A DNA stretch of 6,120 nt from an uncultured Treponema sp. GTDB taxonomy: Bacteria; Spirochaetota; Spirochaetia; Treponematales; Treponemataceae. The stretch is taken from contig CAMOEE010000151.1 of NCBI GenBank assembly GCA_946611835.1, positions 1 to 6,120 of the forward strand, read 5' to 3'. Both the position numbers and the translations under genes were made by a program. The notes under the pieces are model-generated. The model was not told where the DNA came from, did no database searches, and worked only from the letters and a program-made list of their open reading frames with translations. Position 1 is the first letter of the stretch. Every line of letters begins with the position of its first letter. Of the stretch, positions 1-5,548 are shown one piece after another.

Positions 1-6
1 GGCCGG

Positions 7-71
7 AATCGGGGTTCTGACAAAATGTCGCTTGAACTTGTTCACCGCGACATTTTTGGCAGGTTCCCGAT
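7..71. repeat. Long imperfect palindrome with terminator-like core
   Basis: The arms 22-31 and 47-56 are a perfect 10-bp inverted repeat (AAAATGTCGC / GCGACATTTT). The 15-nt loop contains a further palindrome, TGAAC-TT-GTTCA, at 33-44. Outside the core the pairing continues imperfectly to ATCGGG (8-13) and CCCGAT (66-71). GC-rich stem bases flanked by A and T runs make the core look like a bidirectional intrinsic terminator (T5 on the plus strand, T4 on the minus strand). It lies about 110 nt downstream of the minus-strand gene ending at 165, so it could end that transcript. It could equally be a dispersed REP-like intergenic repeat; one window cannot decide. Confidence 0.55.
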
Positions 72-115
72 GCGAGCGCATTTGTTGTCGTGCTCGCTTG
101 GAGGCCGTTTTTTTT
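70..115 (+). repeat. Stem-loop followed by a T8 run
   Basis: GCGAGC at 72-77 pairs with GCTCGC at 92-97 around a 14-nt loop, and ATGCG-AG-CGCAT at 70-81 is a competing small palindrome. Ten bases after the right arm comes a run of eight T (108-115), preceded by GGCCG, which also occurs at positions 1-5. The gap between stem and T run is too long for a textbook terminator. I read it as part of the same palindromic intergenic element as 7-71, possibly cut off by the window edge. No gene is visible in 1-164. A weak hairpin (GTTT-A-GGG / CCC-A-AAAC, 116-140) lies between this element and the gene. Confidence 0.4.
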
Positions 116-164
116 GTTTAGGGTTCGAAAATCCCAAAACTCGATATTATCGCAAACATTCTTA

Positions 165-866
165 TTAGCGGTTAGCTGAATATGGGTCGTAAGATTTTGC
201 AGGGTTGTATACGCCCTCACGGTACTCGCCGGTGATGCTCGGGACCTTCATCTTCATGCCGGGAAGAATAAGGTTGGGATCATTGGGGCGAGGCATGTTC
301 TTTTTGTTCTCTTCGTTCTGGTACAGGTTTTCCCAAAGGAGAGGGTTGTCATAGATGTAAGGGCGGCCTGAGATATTCCAGTAACAGTCCTTTGTCTCTG
401 CCCAAGGGCGAACGACATAGTATTCAGGAAGAGGTGTAATCTCACGGATGTCAGCAAGAGCTGTAAGAACCTGTTTTGCGAAAGCTGTCGCAGAAACATA
501 ATCCTCTTTGTTGTATGACTCCTGTGCGCTTGCAAAAGACTTCTGGGCAGAAGAATATGCCATAGGGAAGTTTCGCTCAGCATTGATGCTTTTTGCGTAC
601 TCAAGCTTTTTTGAAGCCTGTTTCATTACAGTGTCACAATCAGCCCGTGCCAGCATTTTTTTGACGAACTCCTCAGAAAGCCGGGCATTTTCCTCGGCTT
701 TGGCAGCATATTCCTCGGCAAGGACATATTCTCCGGCATCAAGGGCGTGCTCTGCCTTTCGGGTGTATTCGTCAGCAAGTTTCTGATATGTGTTGTTTTT
801 GTAGCTTACAGAGAAAGCAAGCATACCTGAAAGCAGGAACGAGGCAAGGACAAGAACTTTTTTCAT
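165..866 (-). CDS. Secreted helical-repeat protein with C-terminal LysM-like domain
   Basis: A 233-residue exported protein. Residues 1-21 form a signal peptide (Lys-Lys, then a hydrophobic stretch) without a lipobox cysteine, so the mature protein is probably periplasmic. Residues 26-140 are alanine- and glutamate-rich helices with a TPR-like spacing (A-x-x-A-x-x-Y patterns). Residues about 149-210 resemble LysM: the YYVVRPW start, a central WENLYQNE block, and DPNLILPGMKMKVPS, matching the family's closing DPN-x-I-x-PG-x-x-L-x-IP pattern. LysM domains bind peptidoglycan N-acetylglucosamine, so an envelope role is inferred; no catalytic domain is visible. The ATG overlaps the stop codon of the upstream lipoprotein gene (ATGA, 866-863), and its Shine-Dalgarno AAGGAG lies inside that gene's last codons, indicating translational coupling. 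I do not recognise a gene name. Confidence 0.8.
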   Translation of the reverse strand: MKKVLVLASFLLSGMLAFSVSYKNNTYQKLADEYTRKAEHALDAGEYVLAEEYAAKAEENARLSEEFVKKMLARADCDTVMKQASKKLEYAKSINAERNFPMAYSSAQKSFASAQESYNKEDYVSATAFAKQVLTALADIREITPLPEYYVVRPWAETKDCYWNISGRPYIYDNPLLWENLYQNEENKKNMPRPNDPNLILPGMKMKVPSITGEYREGVYNPAKSYDPYSANR

Positions 867-1909
867 TTTACATCTCCTTCGGAAGCTTTTTCAGCGGCTT
901 CTGCGGCCGCAGTTATGGCTTCGTCGATGACGGCTGCCTTTTTGGCTTCTTCGCTGCTCTCAACATCAATTACGGCATCATCAGGGTTTGCGAATTTATC
1001 TTCTTCAAGAAGAACTGCATCTTCCTTCTCGATTCCGGCTACGTCCCCCTCAAGAGGAGCGATTGTATCAGCCTCTTTCGTGTAATTCTCGGCATCGGCA
1101 ACCCTTTTTTTGGCACGGTCAATCGCAGCCTGGGCTTCGGCTCGTTTTGCGGCGATTGTCTCATACAGCTTTGTGAAAGCATTTTTTGCTATGCGATAGC
1201 CTTTGTAAGCGCCCTCCATGTCTTTTGTGACGAAAGACGCATCAGCTTTTTTGAATGTATTTGAGGCGTCGGCGTAATCAGCCTTTTTTGCGACACCAGC
1301 CTTTACACTGTCAGCGTTCTTTTTGGCAGCAAGAGCTGCACTTCGCTCAGTTTTTGCCATTTCCGCAAGCTGTTTTAAAAGAAGAGCTGAGTATGCGGCA
1401 AGGGCTTTGTCGGCATTAGCCCGCATGTCCTTTCCGTTTTCTGAAGCCTCGAAATCAGAGAGGGCCTTTTCTGCGTCGGCATCTGAAAGACCGTATTCAT
1501 CAGCCTTAAGCTTGAGCTCTTTTGCCGTGGAAGCCGTTGCGAGGGCCTCATAGCGGGAAATCACATCCTTGAGTTTTTCGGAATGGTCAGCATTCGGATC
1601 CGAAGTGATTTCTGCCTTTACATCAGAATAATATTTGTCTGTTGCAGAAAATACATCCGGGTAATATTTTTGAGCACCGGCATCGACTGCCTTTTTGCGG
1701 GCGGCTTCTGCCTGTGAAAGAAGCTCCTCGTTCTGCTTAGAAAAATCCTCTGCAGGTACTTCTGGCTCCGGCTCCTCAACAACTGGAGCAGGCTCTTCCT
1801 GTTTTGGCGGCTCAGGCTCAGTTTCTGGCTCGGCCGTCGGAGTTGAACCGCAGGAAACAAAAGCAAGAACTGCGGCGATGCTAAAAAATGTAAGTAAATA
1901 CTTTTTCAT
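863..1909 (-). CDS. Alanine-rich coiled-coil lipoprotein
   Basis: Counted from the ATG at 1909 this is a 348-residue lipoprotein. A reading frame from 1942 exists, but GGAG sits 7 nt before the 1909 ATG, and starting there places the signal peptide MKKYLLTFFSIAAVLAFVSC at the N-terminus. Cys20 is the likely lipidation site; Phe-Val-Ser before it fits the looser spirochaetal lipobox rather than the strict LAGC form. Residues about 23-55 are a Pro/Glu-rich linker, typical of a tether from the membrane. The rest is charged, Ala/Lys/Glu-rich helix, probably coiled coil, ending in an acidic tail. Around residues 210-249 it shares a helical repeat pattern with the next gene. It is first in a two-gene unit with the LysM-like protein, with a 4-nt overlap. 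The function is unknown; a structural or scaffolding role in the periplasm is inference. Confidence 0.8.
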   Translation of the reverse strand: MKKYLLTFFSIAAVLAFVSCGSTPTAEPETEPEPPKQEEPAPVVEEPEPEVPAEDFSKQNEELLSQAEAARKKAVDAGAQKYYPDVFSATDKYYSDVKAEITSDPNADHSEKLKDVISRYEALATASTAKELKLKADEYGLSDADAEKALSDFEASENGKDMRANADKALAAYSALLLKQLAEMAKTERSAALAAKKNADSVKAGVAKKADYADASNTFKKADASFVTKDMEGAYKGYRIAKNAFTKLYETIAAKRAEAQAAIDRAKKRVADAENYTKEADTIAPLEGDVAGIEKEDAVLLEEDKFANPDDAVIDVESSEEAKKAAVIDEAITAAAEAAEKASEGDVK

Positions 1910-1963
1910 TTTAATCTCCATTAATTCTCTGTCATTTTTCAATAAAATTATTATTTAAAACAA

Positions 1964-1992
1964 ATTATAGAATAGAAACTAATCATAAGCAA
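1964..1992 (-). promoter_or_regulatory. Predicted sigma70 promoter of the lipoprotein/LysM pair
   Basis: On the minus strand a perfect TATAAT (-10, 1964-1969) follows TTGCTT (-35, 1987-1992) with a 17-bp spacer. The start site would be near 1957, giving a leader of about 48 nt with the GGAG ribosome site near its end. The -35 matches the consensus only in TTG, so the call rests mainly on the -10 and the spacing. Confidence 0.6.
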
Positions 1993-2024
1993 TAAATTTT
2001 AGCCTTCACTGGAAAGAAAAAAGT

Positions 2025-2051
2025 GCAATTTGAGCAATTCGGGGATATAAT
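2025..2051 (+). promoter_or_regulatory. Predicted promoter of the PC4/YdbC-like gene, with a direct repeat
   Basis: A perfect TATAAT lies at 2046-2051 on the plus strand. No good -35 is present at 17 bp (GTGCAA at 2023-2028). The -35/spacer zone instead contains a direct repeat, GCAATT at 2025-2030 and 2034-2039, with a 9-bp period, which could be an activator or repressor site. A second -10-like TATTAT is at 2058-2063. The start site would be near 2058, giving a leader of roughly 95 nt. This promoter is divergent from the one at 1964-1992. Confidence 0.45.
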
Positions 2052-2071
2052 TAGAGATATTATAAATAAGA

Positions 2072-2119
2072 GTTGTCCGGAAACTTTGCTCGCTAAACGG
2101 ATATCGTTTTAAGGGCAGC
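2072..2119 (+). repeat. Stem-loop in the leader of the PC4/YdbC-like gene
   Basis: In plus-strand RNA GUUGUCC (2072-2078) can pair with GGGCAGC (2113-2119), five Watson-Crick and two G-U pairs. The 34-nt loop contains a second hairpin, AAACG-GATAT-CGTTT (2095-2109). The same arrangement, TGTCC then AAGGGCAGC, recurs at 6034-6069, so this may be a copy of a repeated element rather than a gene-specific regulator. Confidence 0.4.
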
Positions 2120-2153
2120 TTCCGCTAAAAATTCTAATTTGGGGAGCATCTCA

Positions 2154-2381
2154 ATGGCAGAAAACTTCACTTACGACTTTATCGGGGACCACATGCAGGT
2201 CGCAGAAGGAAGCGGCGGCTGGAATCTTGAGCTTAACAAGATTTCATGGAACAAAAAACCGGCGAAATACGATTTGAGAAGCTGGAGCGGAGACCATCAG
2301 AAGATGGGAAAGGGCATCACCCTGACAGCCGAAGAACTTACAAAACTCAGGGATTTACTGAACAGTATCGAAATAAGCTGA
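2154..2381 (+). CDS. PC4/YdbC-family ssDNA-binding protein
   Basis: A 75-residue protein with the pattern of the bacterial PC4 (transcriptional coactivator p15)-like YdbC family: the GGWNLELNKISWN strand region (21-33), KYDLRSW (38-44) and MGKGITLT (51-58), followed by one C-terminal helix. Proteins of this fold dimerise and bind single-stranded DNA without sequence specificity; the Lactococcus YdbC structure is the bacterial reference. A role in transcription or DNA repair is family knowledge plus inference. The start is the ATG at 2154, preceded by GGGGAG with 8 nt of spacing; an upstream in-frame TTG at 2139 overlaps that ribosome site and is unlikely. It is the only plus-strand gene, monocistronic as far as visible, divergent from the lipoprotein gene and convergent with holA. 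Confidence 0.88.
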   Translation: MAENFTYDFIGDHMQVAEGSGGWNLELNKISWNKKPAKYDLRSWSGDHQKMGKGITLTAEELTKLRDLLNSIEIS

Positions 2382-2399
2382 TTGCTTGACGCCTGCACC

Positions 2400-2420
2400 C
2401 GGCTTTGACATTCAGAGCTG
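2400..2420 (+). terminator. Hairpin in the convergent spacer, weak terminator
   Basis: In plus-strand RNA CGGCUUUGA (2400-2408) pairs with UCAGAGCUG (2412-2420), nine pairs including two G-U, with a 3-nt loop, 18 nt after the stop of the PC4/YdbC-like gene. No proper T run follows (only CTTTTGG about 9 nt later), so termination is possible but not well supported. On the minus strand the G-U positions become A-C mismatches, so it suits the plus-strand gene better than holA. Confidence 0.35.
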
Positions 2421-2443
2421 AGAGCGAACTTTTGGTAAAATGC

Positions 2444-3457
2444 TTATTCAGCCTCGTACTTTGCGCAACGGCCGCCATTCTTCATTATGATTTCGTAAAG
2501 AAGGAGGGAAAGCTGATTTTCCTGCATTGTCTGCCCGGTTGAGCGGATTTCAGAATCTGTTCCTGCTATCGAAGCAAGGATTGCAGCACACTGGCCGAAA
2601 GACCAGACTCTTGAAGCCCTGGAATACTGGTTTCGTGAGCTTTTGCTTGAAAAGCCTTTTGTTTTGAGCGCAAAATCATCAAGGTATGCACCGCCCGCAT
2701 GAATAGAGTGCCAGAGCTCAAGGCGGCGGAAGCAAGATGCAAGCCCCGCAAGAATCATGACAGGGCTGTTGTTTTTTGTGAGCAGTATTTTCTGAAGAAT
2801 CGAAAGGGCCGCCTCCAGACGGGCGCCCGGCGACTCCGAAGGATTTGCCATTGAATCAAAAAGGGAGAATGCGGACTCCTCCCGGTTGTGGGCCAGAATT
2901 TGCTCCACATCTGACTCTGTAATAGTGTGTTCTTTTGGAAAACACAGGAAAAATCTGTTGCACTCAGTGCGAAGGGCCTCTGTGTTGTTTTCTGTAAGCT
3001 CAAGAATCGAATCGACAGCTTCCGGCTCGACTGAATAACCGTTTTTGCGGAAATAGCCCTGAAGCCAGGAAGAAAGCCTGCTCTCGTCCATCGCCCAGAA
3101 AATCTGCTTGTTTTCTTTGGGAACAAGCTTGTCCAGCTTGGAATCGACTGAAATCTCGTCTGAAACGAGAATCAGAACGGAAGAATCTTTTGCACTTTTG
3201 AGCCAGGAAGCAATAAGCTCAATCTCGTCCTTTTTTTTGACAAGCTCCGCCTCTCTAAGAACAACACAAGTGGCCGGAACGAAGAGGGATTCGGTCTGAA
3301 GTTTGGCGATTATATCCTCGATTTTGGAATCGGACGCATACAGAAGATAATTGTCCGCCTCACCAAATTTTTTGACAAGAGAATTTTTTATTGAATCAAC
3401 CTGCTCGTTACGGCTGCCGATTTCCGGCCCTGTGTAAAGATAGATAGGAGCTGCCAT
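2444..3457 (-). CDS. holA: DNA polymerase III subunit delta
   Basis: A 337-residue protein of normal length for HolA, the clamp-loader delta subunit that opens the beta sliding clamp and loads it on primed DNA together with tau/gamma and delta-prime. It starts with the family's strand-turn YLYTGPE (residues 6-12), the degenerate counterpart of a Walker A region. The N-terminal AAA+-like part runs to about residue 140 and includes the acidic LVSDEISVDSKLDKLVP stretch. It is followed by the helical lid, and by the C-terminal collar helices with the QLSLLLYEIIM segment. It has no functional P-loop, as expected for delta. The start codon lies 18 nt after the lexA stop; only a weak GAGAG stands in front, so translation may depend on ribosomes finishing lexA. 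It is last in the hprK-ptsH-lexA-holA cluster; no clear terminator follows. Confidence 0.88.
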   Translation of the reverse strand: MAAPIYLYTGPEIGSRNEQVDSIKNSLVKKFGEADNYLLYASDSKIEDIIAKLQTESLFVPATCVVLREAELVKKKDEIELIASWLKSAKDSSVLILVSDEISVDSKLDKLVPKENKQIFWAMDESRLSSWLQGYFRKNGYSVEPEAVDSILELTENNTEALRTECNRFFLCFPKEHTITESDVEQILAHNREESAFSLFDSMANPSESPGARLEAALSILQKILLTKNNSPVMILAGLASCFRRLELWHSIHAGGAYLDDFALKTKGFSSKSSRNQYSRASRVWSFGQCAAILASIAGTDSEIRSTGQTMQENQLSLLLYEIIMKNGGRCAKYEAE

Positions 3458-3475
3458 TAAAATCGCTCTCAGGCC

Positions 3476-4084
3476 TTAGTATGTTCGAACGATGTTTGAC
3501 AGGATGCCGACAATCGTGACATCAGTTGAATAAATCGGCTGGAAAGCTGAGTTTTCTGGCTGAAGACGGATACGATCGGCCTCTTTGTAGAATCGTTTGA
3601 GAGTGATTGCGTTGTCTATTACAGCGACGACAATCTGACCGTCAACGGCGGTTTGAGCCTGCTCGATTACAGCGAGGTCGCCCTCAAGGATGCCGGCCTC
3701 TATCATGCTCTGCCCGCGAACCCGGAGTGCGAAATAACTCTTGCCAGGGCGAACGAATGGCTCCGTGAGGTTTACATAGCCGTCAAGGTTTTCTTCGCTC
3801 AGAAGAGGTTTACCCGCGGCGACAGTTCCAAGAAGGGGAACCTTGCTGATAAAGGCTTCCGGCTGGCGACTTGCGCCAGAAATTACATTGAGAGACCGGG
3901 CCCGCTTTTGAGTCTGAGAGAGGAAGCCTTTTTTTTGCAATGCGGCAATATGATCCTGAACCGCACGGAGAGAAATGCTGAAATGTTCACCGATTTCACG
4001 GACTGTCGGAGGATAGTTGTTTTCTTTTGTGAATCCAGAAATAAAATCCAAAACTTCCTGCTGTCGTTCTGTAATCTGTTTCAT
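3476..4084 (-). CDS. lexA: LexA, SOS repressor with autoprotease
   Basis: A 202-residue LexA of standard length. Residues 1-65 are the winged helix-turn-helix (TERQQEVLDFI start, PPTVREIGEHF, recognition helix in SLRAVQDHIAALQKKG). The cleavage site is Ala90-Gly91 in GTVAAGKP. The catalytic dyad is Ser126 (RGQSM) and Lys163 (TLKRF), so RecA-stimulated self-cleavage should work. It represses DNA-damage genes until RecA filaments trigger cleavage. The ribosome site AAGGAG lies 7 nt before the ATG. The 34-nt gap after ptsH holds a perfect palindrome at 4097-4111 that could be its own operator. The recognition helix differs from those of E. coli and B. subtilis, so the operator sequence cannot be assumed. 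Treponema pallidum, as far as I recall, lacks lexA, which would point to a different, larger-genome treponeme. Confidence 0.96.
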   Translation of the reverse strand: MKQITERQQEVLDFISGFTKENNYPPTVREIGEHFSISLRAVQDHIAALQKKGFLSQTQKRARSLNVISGASRQPEAFISKVPLLGTVAAGKPLLSEENLDGYVNLTEPFVRPGKSYFALRVRGQSMIEAGILEGDLAVIEQAQTAVDGQIVVAVIDNAITLKRFYKEADRIRLQPENSAFQPIYSTDVTIVGILSNIVRTY

Positions 4085-4096
4085 TTTAGACTCCTT

Positions 4097-4111
4097 TGCG
4101 TATCTTACGCA
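4097..4111. promoter_or_regulatory. Perfect palindrome upstream of lexA, candidate LexA operator
   Basis: TGCGTA-TCT-TACGCA is a 6+3+6 perfect inverted repeat in the ptsH-lexA spacer, ending immediately before the lexA ribosome site. A weak internal promoter lies just upstream on the minus strand: AATAAT (4114-4119) with TTGAAA (4139-4144), but a 19-bp spacer. The predicted start site would fall inside the palindrome, a usual position for an autoregulatory repressor site. It matches neither the E. coli, the Gram-positive nor the Leptospira LexA box. An RNA hairpin shielding or exposing the ribosome site is the alternative. Confidence 0.4.
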
Positions 4112-4118
4112 GAATTAT

Positions 4119-4385
4119 TTAGTCTTCTTCAAATTTGCTTTCAAAAAGCTGTGCGATTGCCTCTACAGCCTGTTTTTCGTCCGCACCTTCGGCCCTGAGA
4201 GTGAGCTGAGTGTTGTAACCGGCCGCCATTGTGATTACGCCCATGATTGATTTTGCATTTACTGCCGCAGAATCCTTTTCAATGGTGATTTCTGATGAAA
4301 ATTTGTTTGCTGTCTGCGCGATGAGGGCAGCCGGACGAGCGTGGATTCCAGCTCGGTTCAGAACAGTTAGAAATTTTTCTGTCAT
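4119..4385 (-). CDS. ptsH: HPr phosphocarrier protein
   Basis: An 88-residue HPr of normal length. His15 lies in the GIHARPA motif, phosphorylated by enzyme I with PEP. Ser46 lies in NAKSIMGV, the target of HPr kinase/phosphorylase. Both sites are intact, so it can serve as a phosphocarrier and as a regulatory switch. Its kinase is encoded directly upstream. No enzyme I or sugar permease is in the window; treponemes are known for having PTS regulatory proteins without a full set of sugar permeases, so a regulatory role is likely. The ribosome site AGGAG is 9 nt before the ATG. The gap to hprK is 60 nt and to lexA 34 nt, consistent with one transcript. Confidence 0.96.
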   Translation of the reverse strand: MTEKFLTVLNRAGIHARPAALIAQTANKFSSEITIEKDSAAVNAKSIMGVITMAAGYNTQLTLRAEGADEKQAVEAIAQLFESKFEED

Positions 4386-4411
4386 AAAATATTCTCCTAT
4401 TTTTGAAAGCT

Positions 4412-4423
4412 CCGCAAAAGCGG
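4412..4423 (-). other. Small hairpin in the hprK-ptsH spacer
   Basis: CCGC-AAAA-GCGG (CCGC-UUUU-GCGG in the minus-strand RNA) is a 4-bp GC stem with a 4-nt loop in the 60-nt spacer, 12 nt upstream of the ptsH AGGAG. It has no T run after it, so it is not a terminator. It may be an RNA processing or stability element, or chance. Confidence 0.2.
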
Positions 4424-4445
4424 TATATTCAACTTTATACTTTGG

Positions 4446-5435
4446 TTAGTAAGAGTCATCCATGCCGTAGTAGGTGCTCTGTGCCTCGCCAGTCTCAATC
4501 CATTTGAGGATGCTCTGATTGAAGTCGCGGGCGGAATTGTATCCGCGGGCTTTGAGACGCTCGTTCATGGCGGCGGCCTCAATGATGATTGGCAGGTTTC
4601 GACCAGGCTTTACAGGAATTTCGATTGCAGGAACTTTTACGCCCAGAAAATCAACCGTCTCCATGTTGTTTCCGACCCGGTCGTAGACCTTTGAATTGTC
4701 CCATTCTTCGAGCCGGATGACCAGCTGGATTTCTTTTTGCTCACGGATTGAACCGACACCATACATCTGTGCGATGTTGATTATGCCCAGGCCCCTGATT
4801 TCCATGTGGTGGGAAATGAGAGTGTTGGCACCCTGCCCCAAAATTGAATTGCCGTTTACGCTGCGAATTTCAACGATGTCGTCGGCAACAAGACGATGGC
4901 CCCGCTCAACAAGCTCAAGAGCACATTCTGACTTACCGACACCGGAATGCCCCGTAAGGAGGATGCCGATACCGTAAACCTCGACAAGAACACCGTGAAG
5001 AGTTTTTTTGGGTGCGAATACATTTGACAAGACCCGCATGAGGCGGAGAGAAAGCTCCGTAAGCCCGAGTTCTGAAAGCAGAATAGCACTGCCCGACTTT
5101 TCTGCAAGATTTATGAAATCCTCTGGGGGAACTATGTTGCGGGCAAAAATCATGCAGGGAATGGCGTAGTTAAAAAGCTGGGAAAGGGACTGGGAATTGT
5201 TTTCGTCGTAGAGCTTGCGGAGATAGGCACTCTCTGCCTTTCCGAAAAGCTGGATACAGCCGCTTGAGAATGAATCGTAAAAACCTGTGAGAGCAAGCCC
5301 CGGCCTGTTAATTTCCGGCACGGAAATGGCGTTTGCAAGGCTCGTGCGCCCGCCGATACACTTGAGGTACAACTGACTGTGCTCAGGAAGCTCCATATCG
5401 AGCAAATCCAGTACGGTAAAAACTTTGTCCGCCAT
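4446..5435 (-). CDS. hprK: HPr kinase/phosphorylase
   Basis: A bifunctional enzyme that phosphorylates Ser46 of HPr with ATP or pyrophosphate and removes the phosphate again. Counted from the ATG at 5435 it has 329 residues, slightly over the usual 310-320. The N-terminal domain (to about 130) is followed by the kinase domain. This contains the P-loop GHSGVGKS (162-169), GHRLVADD (179-186), the family signature EIRGLGIINI (212-221) and the KPGRNLP loop (276-282), which in this family supports the phosphorylase step. A second in-frame ATG at 5450 would add five residues, but it overlaps the spacer/-10 boundary of the best promoter. Neither ATG has a Shine-Dalgarno sequence, and the predicted transcription start coincides with the 5435 ATG, suggesting a leaderless message. 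It heads the cluster hprK-ptsH-lexA-holA. Confidence 0.96.
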   Translation of the reverse strand: MADKVFTVLDLLDMELPEHSQLYLKCIGGRTSLANAISVPEINRPGLALTGFYDSFSSGCIQLFGKAESAYLRKLYDENNSQSLSQLFNYAIPCMIFARNIVPPEDFINLAEKSGSAILLSELGLTELSLRLMRVLSNVFAPKKTLHGVLVEVYGIGILLTGHSGVGKSECALELVERGHRLVADDIVEIRSVNGNSILGQGANTLISHHMEIRGLGIINIAQMYGVGSIREQKEIQLVIRLEEWDNSKVYDRVGNNMETVDFLGVKVPAIEIPVKPGRNLPIIIEAAAMNERLKARGYNSARDFNQSILKWIETGEAQSTYYGMDDSY

Positions 5436-5441
5436 GGGTTT

Positions 5442-5470
5442 ACTATACATTTTGTAAGCAAATTGTGCAA
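5442..5470 (-). promoter_or_regulatory. Promoter of hprK, predicting a leaderless transcript
   Basis: On the minus strand TTGCAC (-35, 5465-5470) and TATAGT (-10, 5442-5447) are separated by 17 bp, with an A/T-rich tract upstream (5471-5500) like an UP element. Counting 7 nt from the -10 puts +1 at 5435, the A of the hprK ATG. The -10 matches the consensus at five of six positions, the -35 only in TTG. Weaker A/T-rich alternatives upstream cannot be excluded. Confidence 0.6.
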
Positions 5471-5502
5471 GTATTTTTTATTATTTTAAGTAAAAACAAG
5501 AC

Positions 5503-5530
5503 AAAAAAGCCCCGCTTCTTTTTGCGGGGC
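5503..5530 (-). terminator. Rho-independent terminator of the hpf-like gene
   Basis: In the minus-strand RNA GCCCCGC (5524-5530) pairs perfectly with GCGGGGC (5509-5515) around an 8-nt loop, followed directly by six U (5503-5508). It starts 19 nt after the stop of the hibernation factor gene, so that gene should be transcribed separately from hprK. Confidence 0.92.
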
Positions 5531-5548
5531 AAGGAATTTATTTAATTG

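Noticed and set aside
34..43. GAACTTGTTC as a Gram-positive-type SOS box
   Set aside because: The half-sites are separated by 2 bp rather than 4, it sits in the loop of a larger palindrome, and no gene start is near.
788..1264. Plus-strand open frame of 158 codons and similar frames opposite the other genes
   Set aside because: They lie antisense to well-supported genes, have no ribosome site or recognisable domain, and have compositions expected from the complementary coding strand.
1910..1942. Longer lipoprotein start at 1942 (or 1921)
   Set aside because: It would put charged residues in front of the signal peptide; the GGAG before 1909 and the MKKYLL start favour 1909.
2139..2153. TTG start for the PC4/YdbC-like gene
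   Set aside because: The TTG overlaps the GGGGAG ribosome site that serves the ATG at 2154, and family similarity begins after that ATG.
4412..4423. Hairpin in the hprK-ptsH spacer as a terminator splitting the cluster
   Set aside because: The stem is only 4 bp and no T run follows on the minus strand.
5436..5450. Longer hprK start at the ATG at 5450 (adds MYSKP)
   Set aside because: It has no ribosome site, its ATG directly abuts the -10 hexamer, and it would lie upstream of the predicted transcript start.
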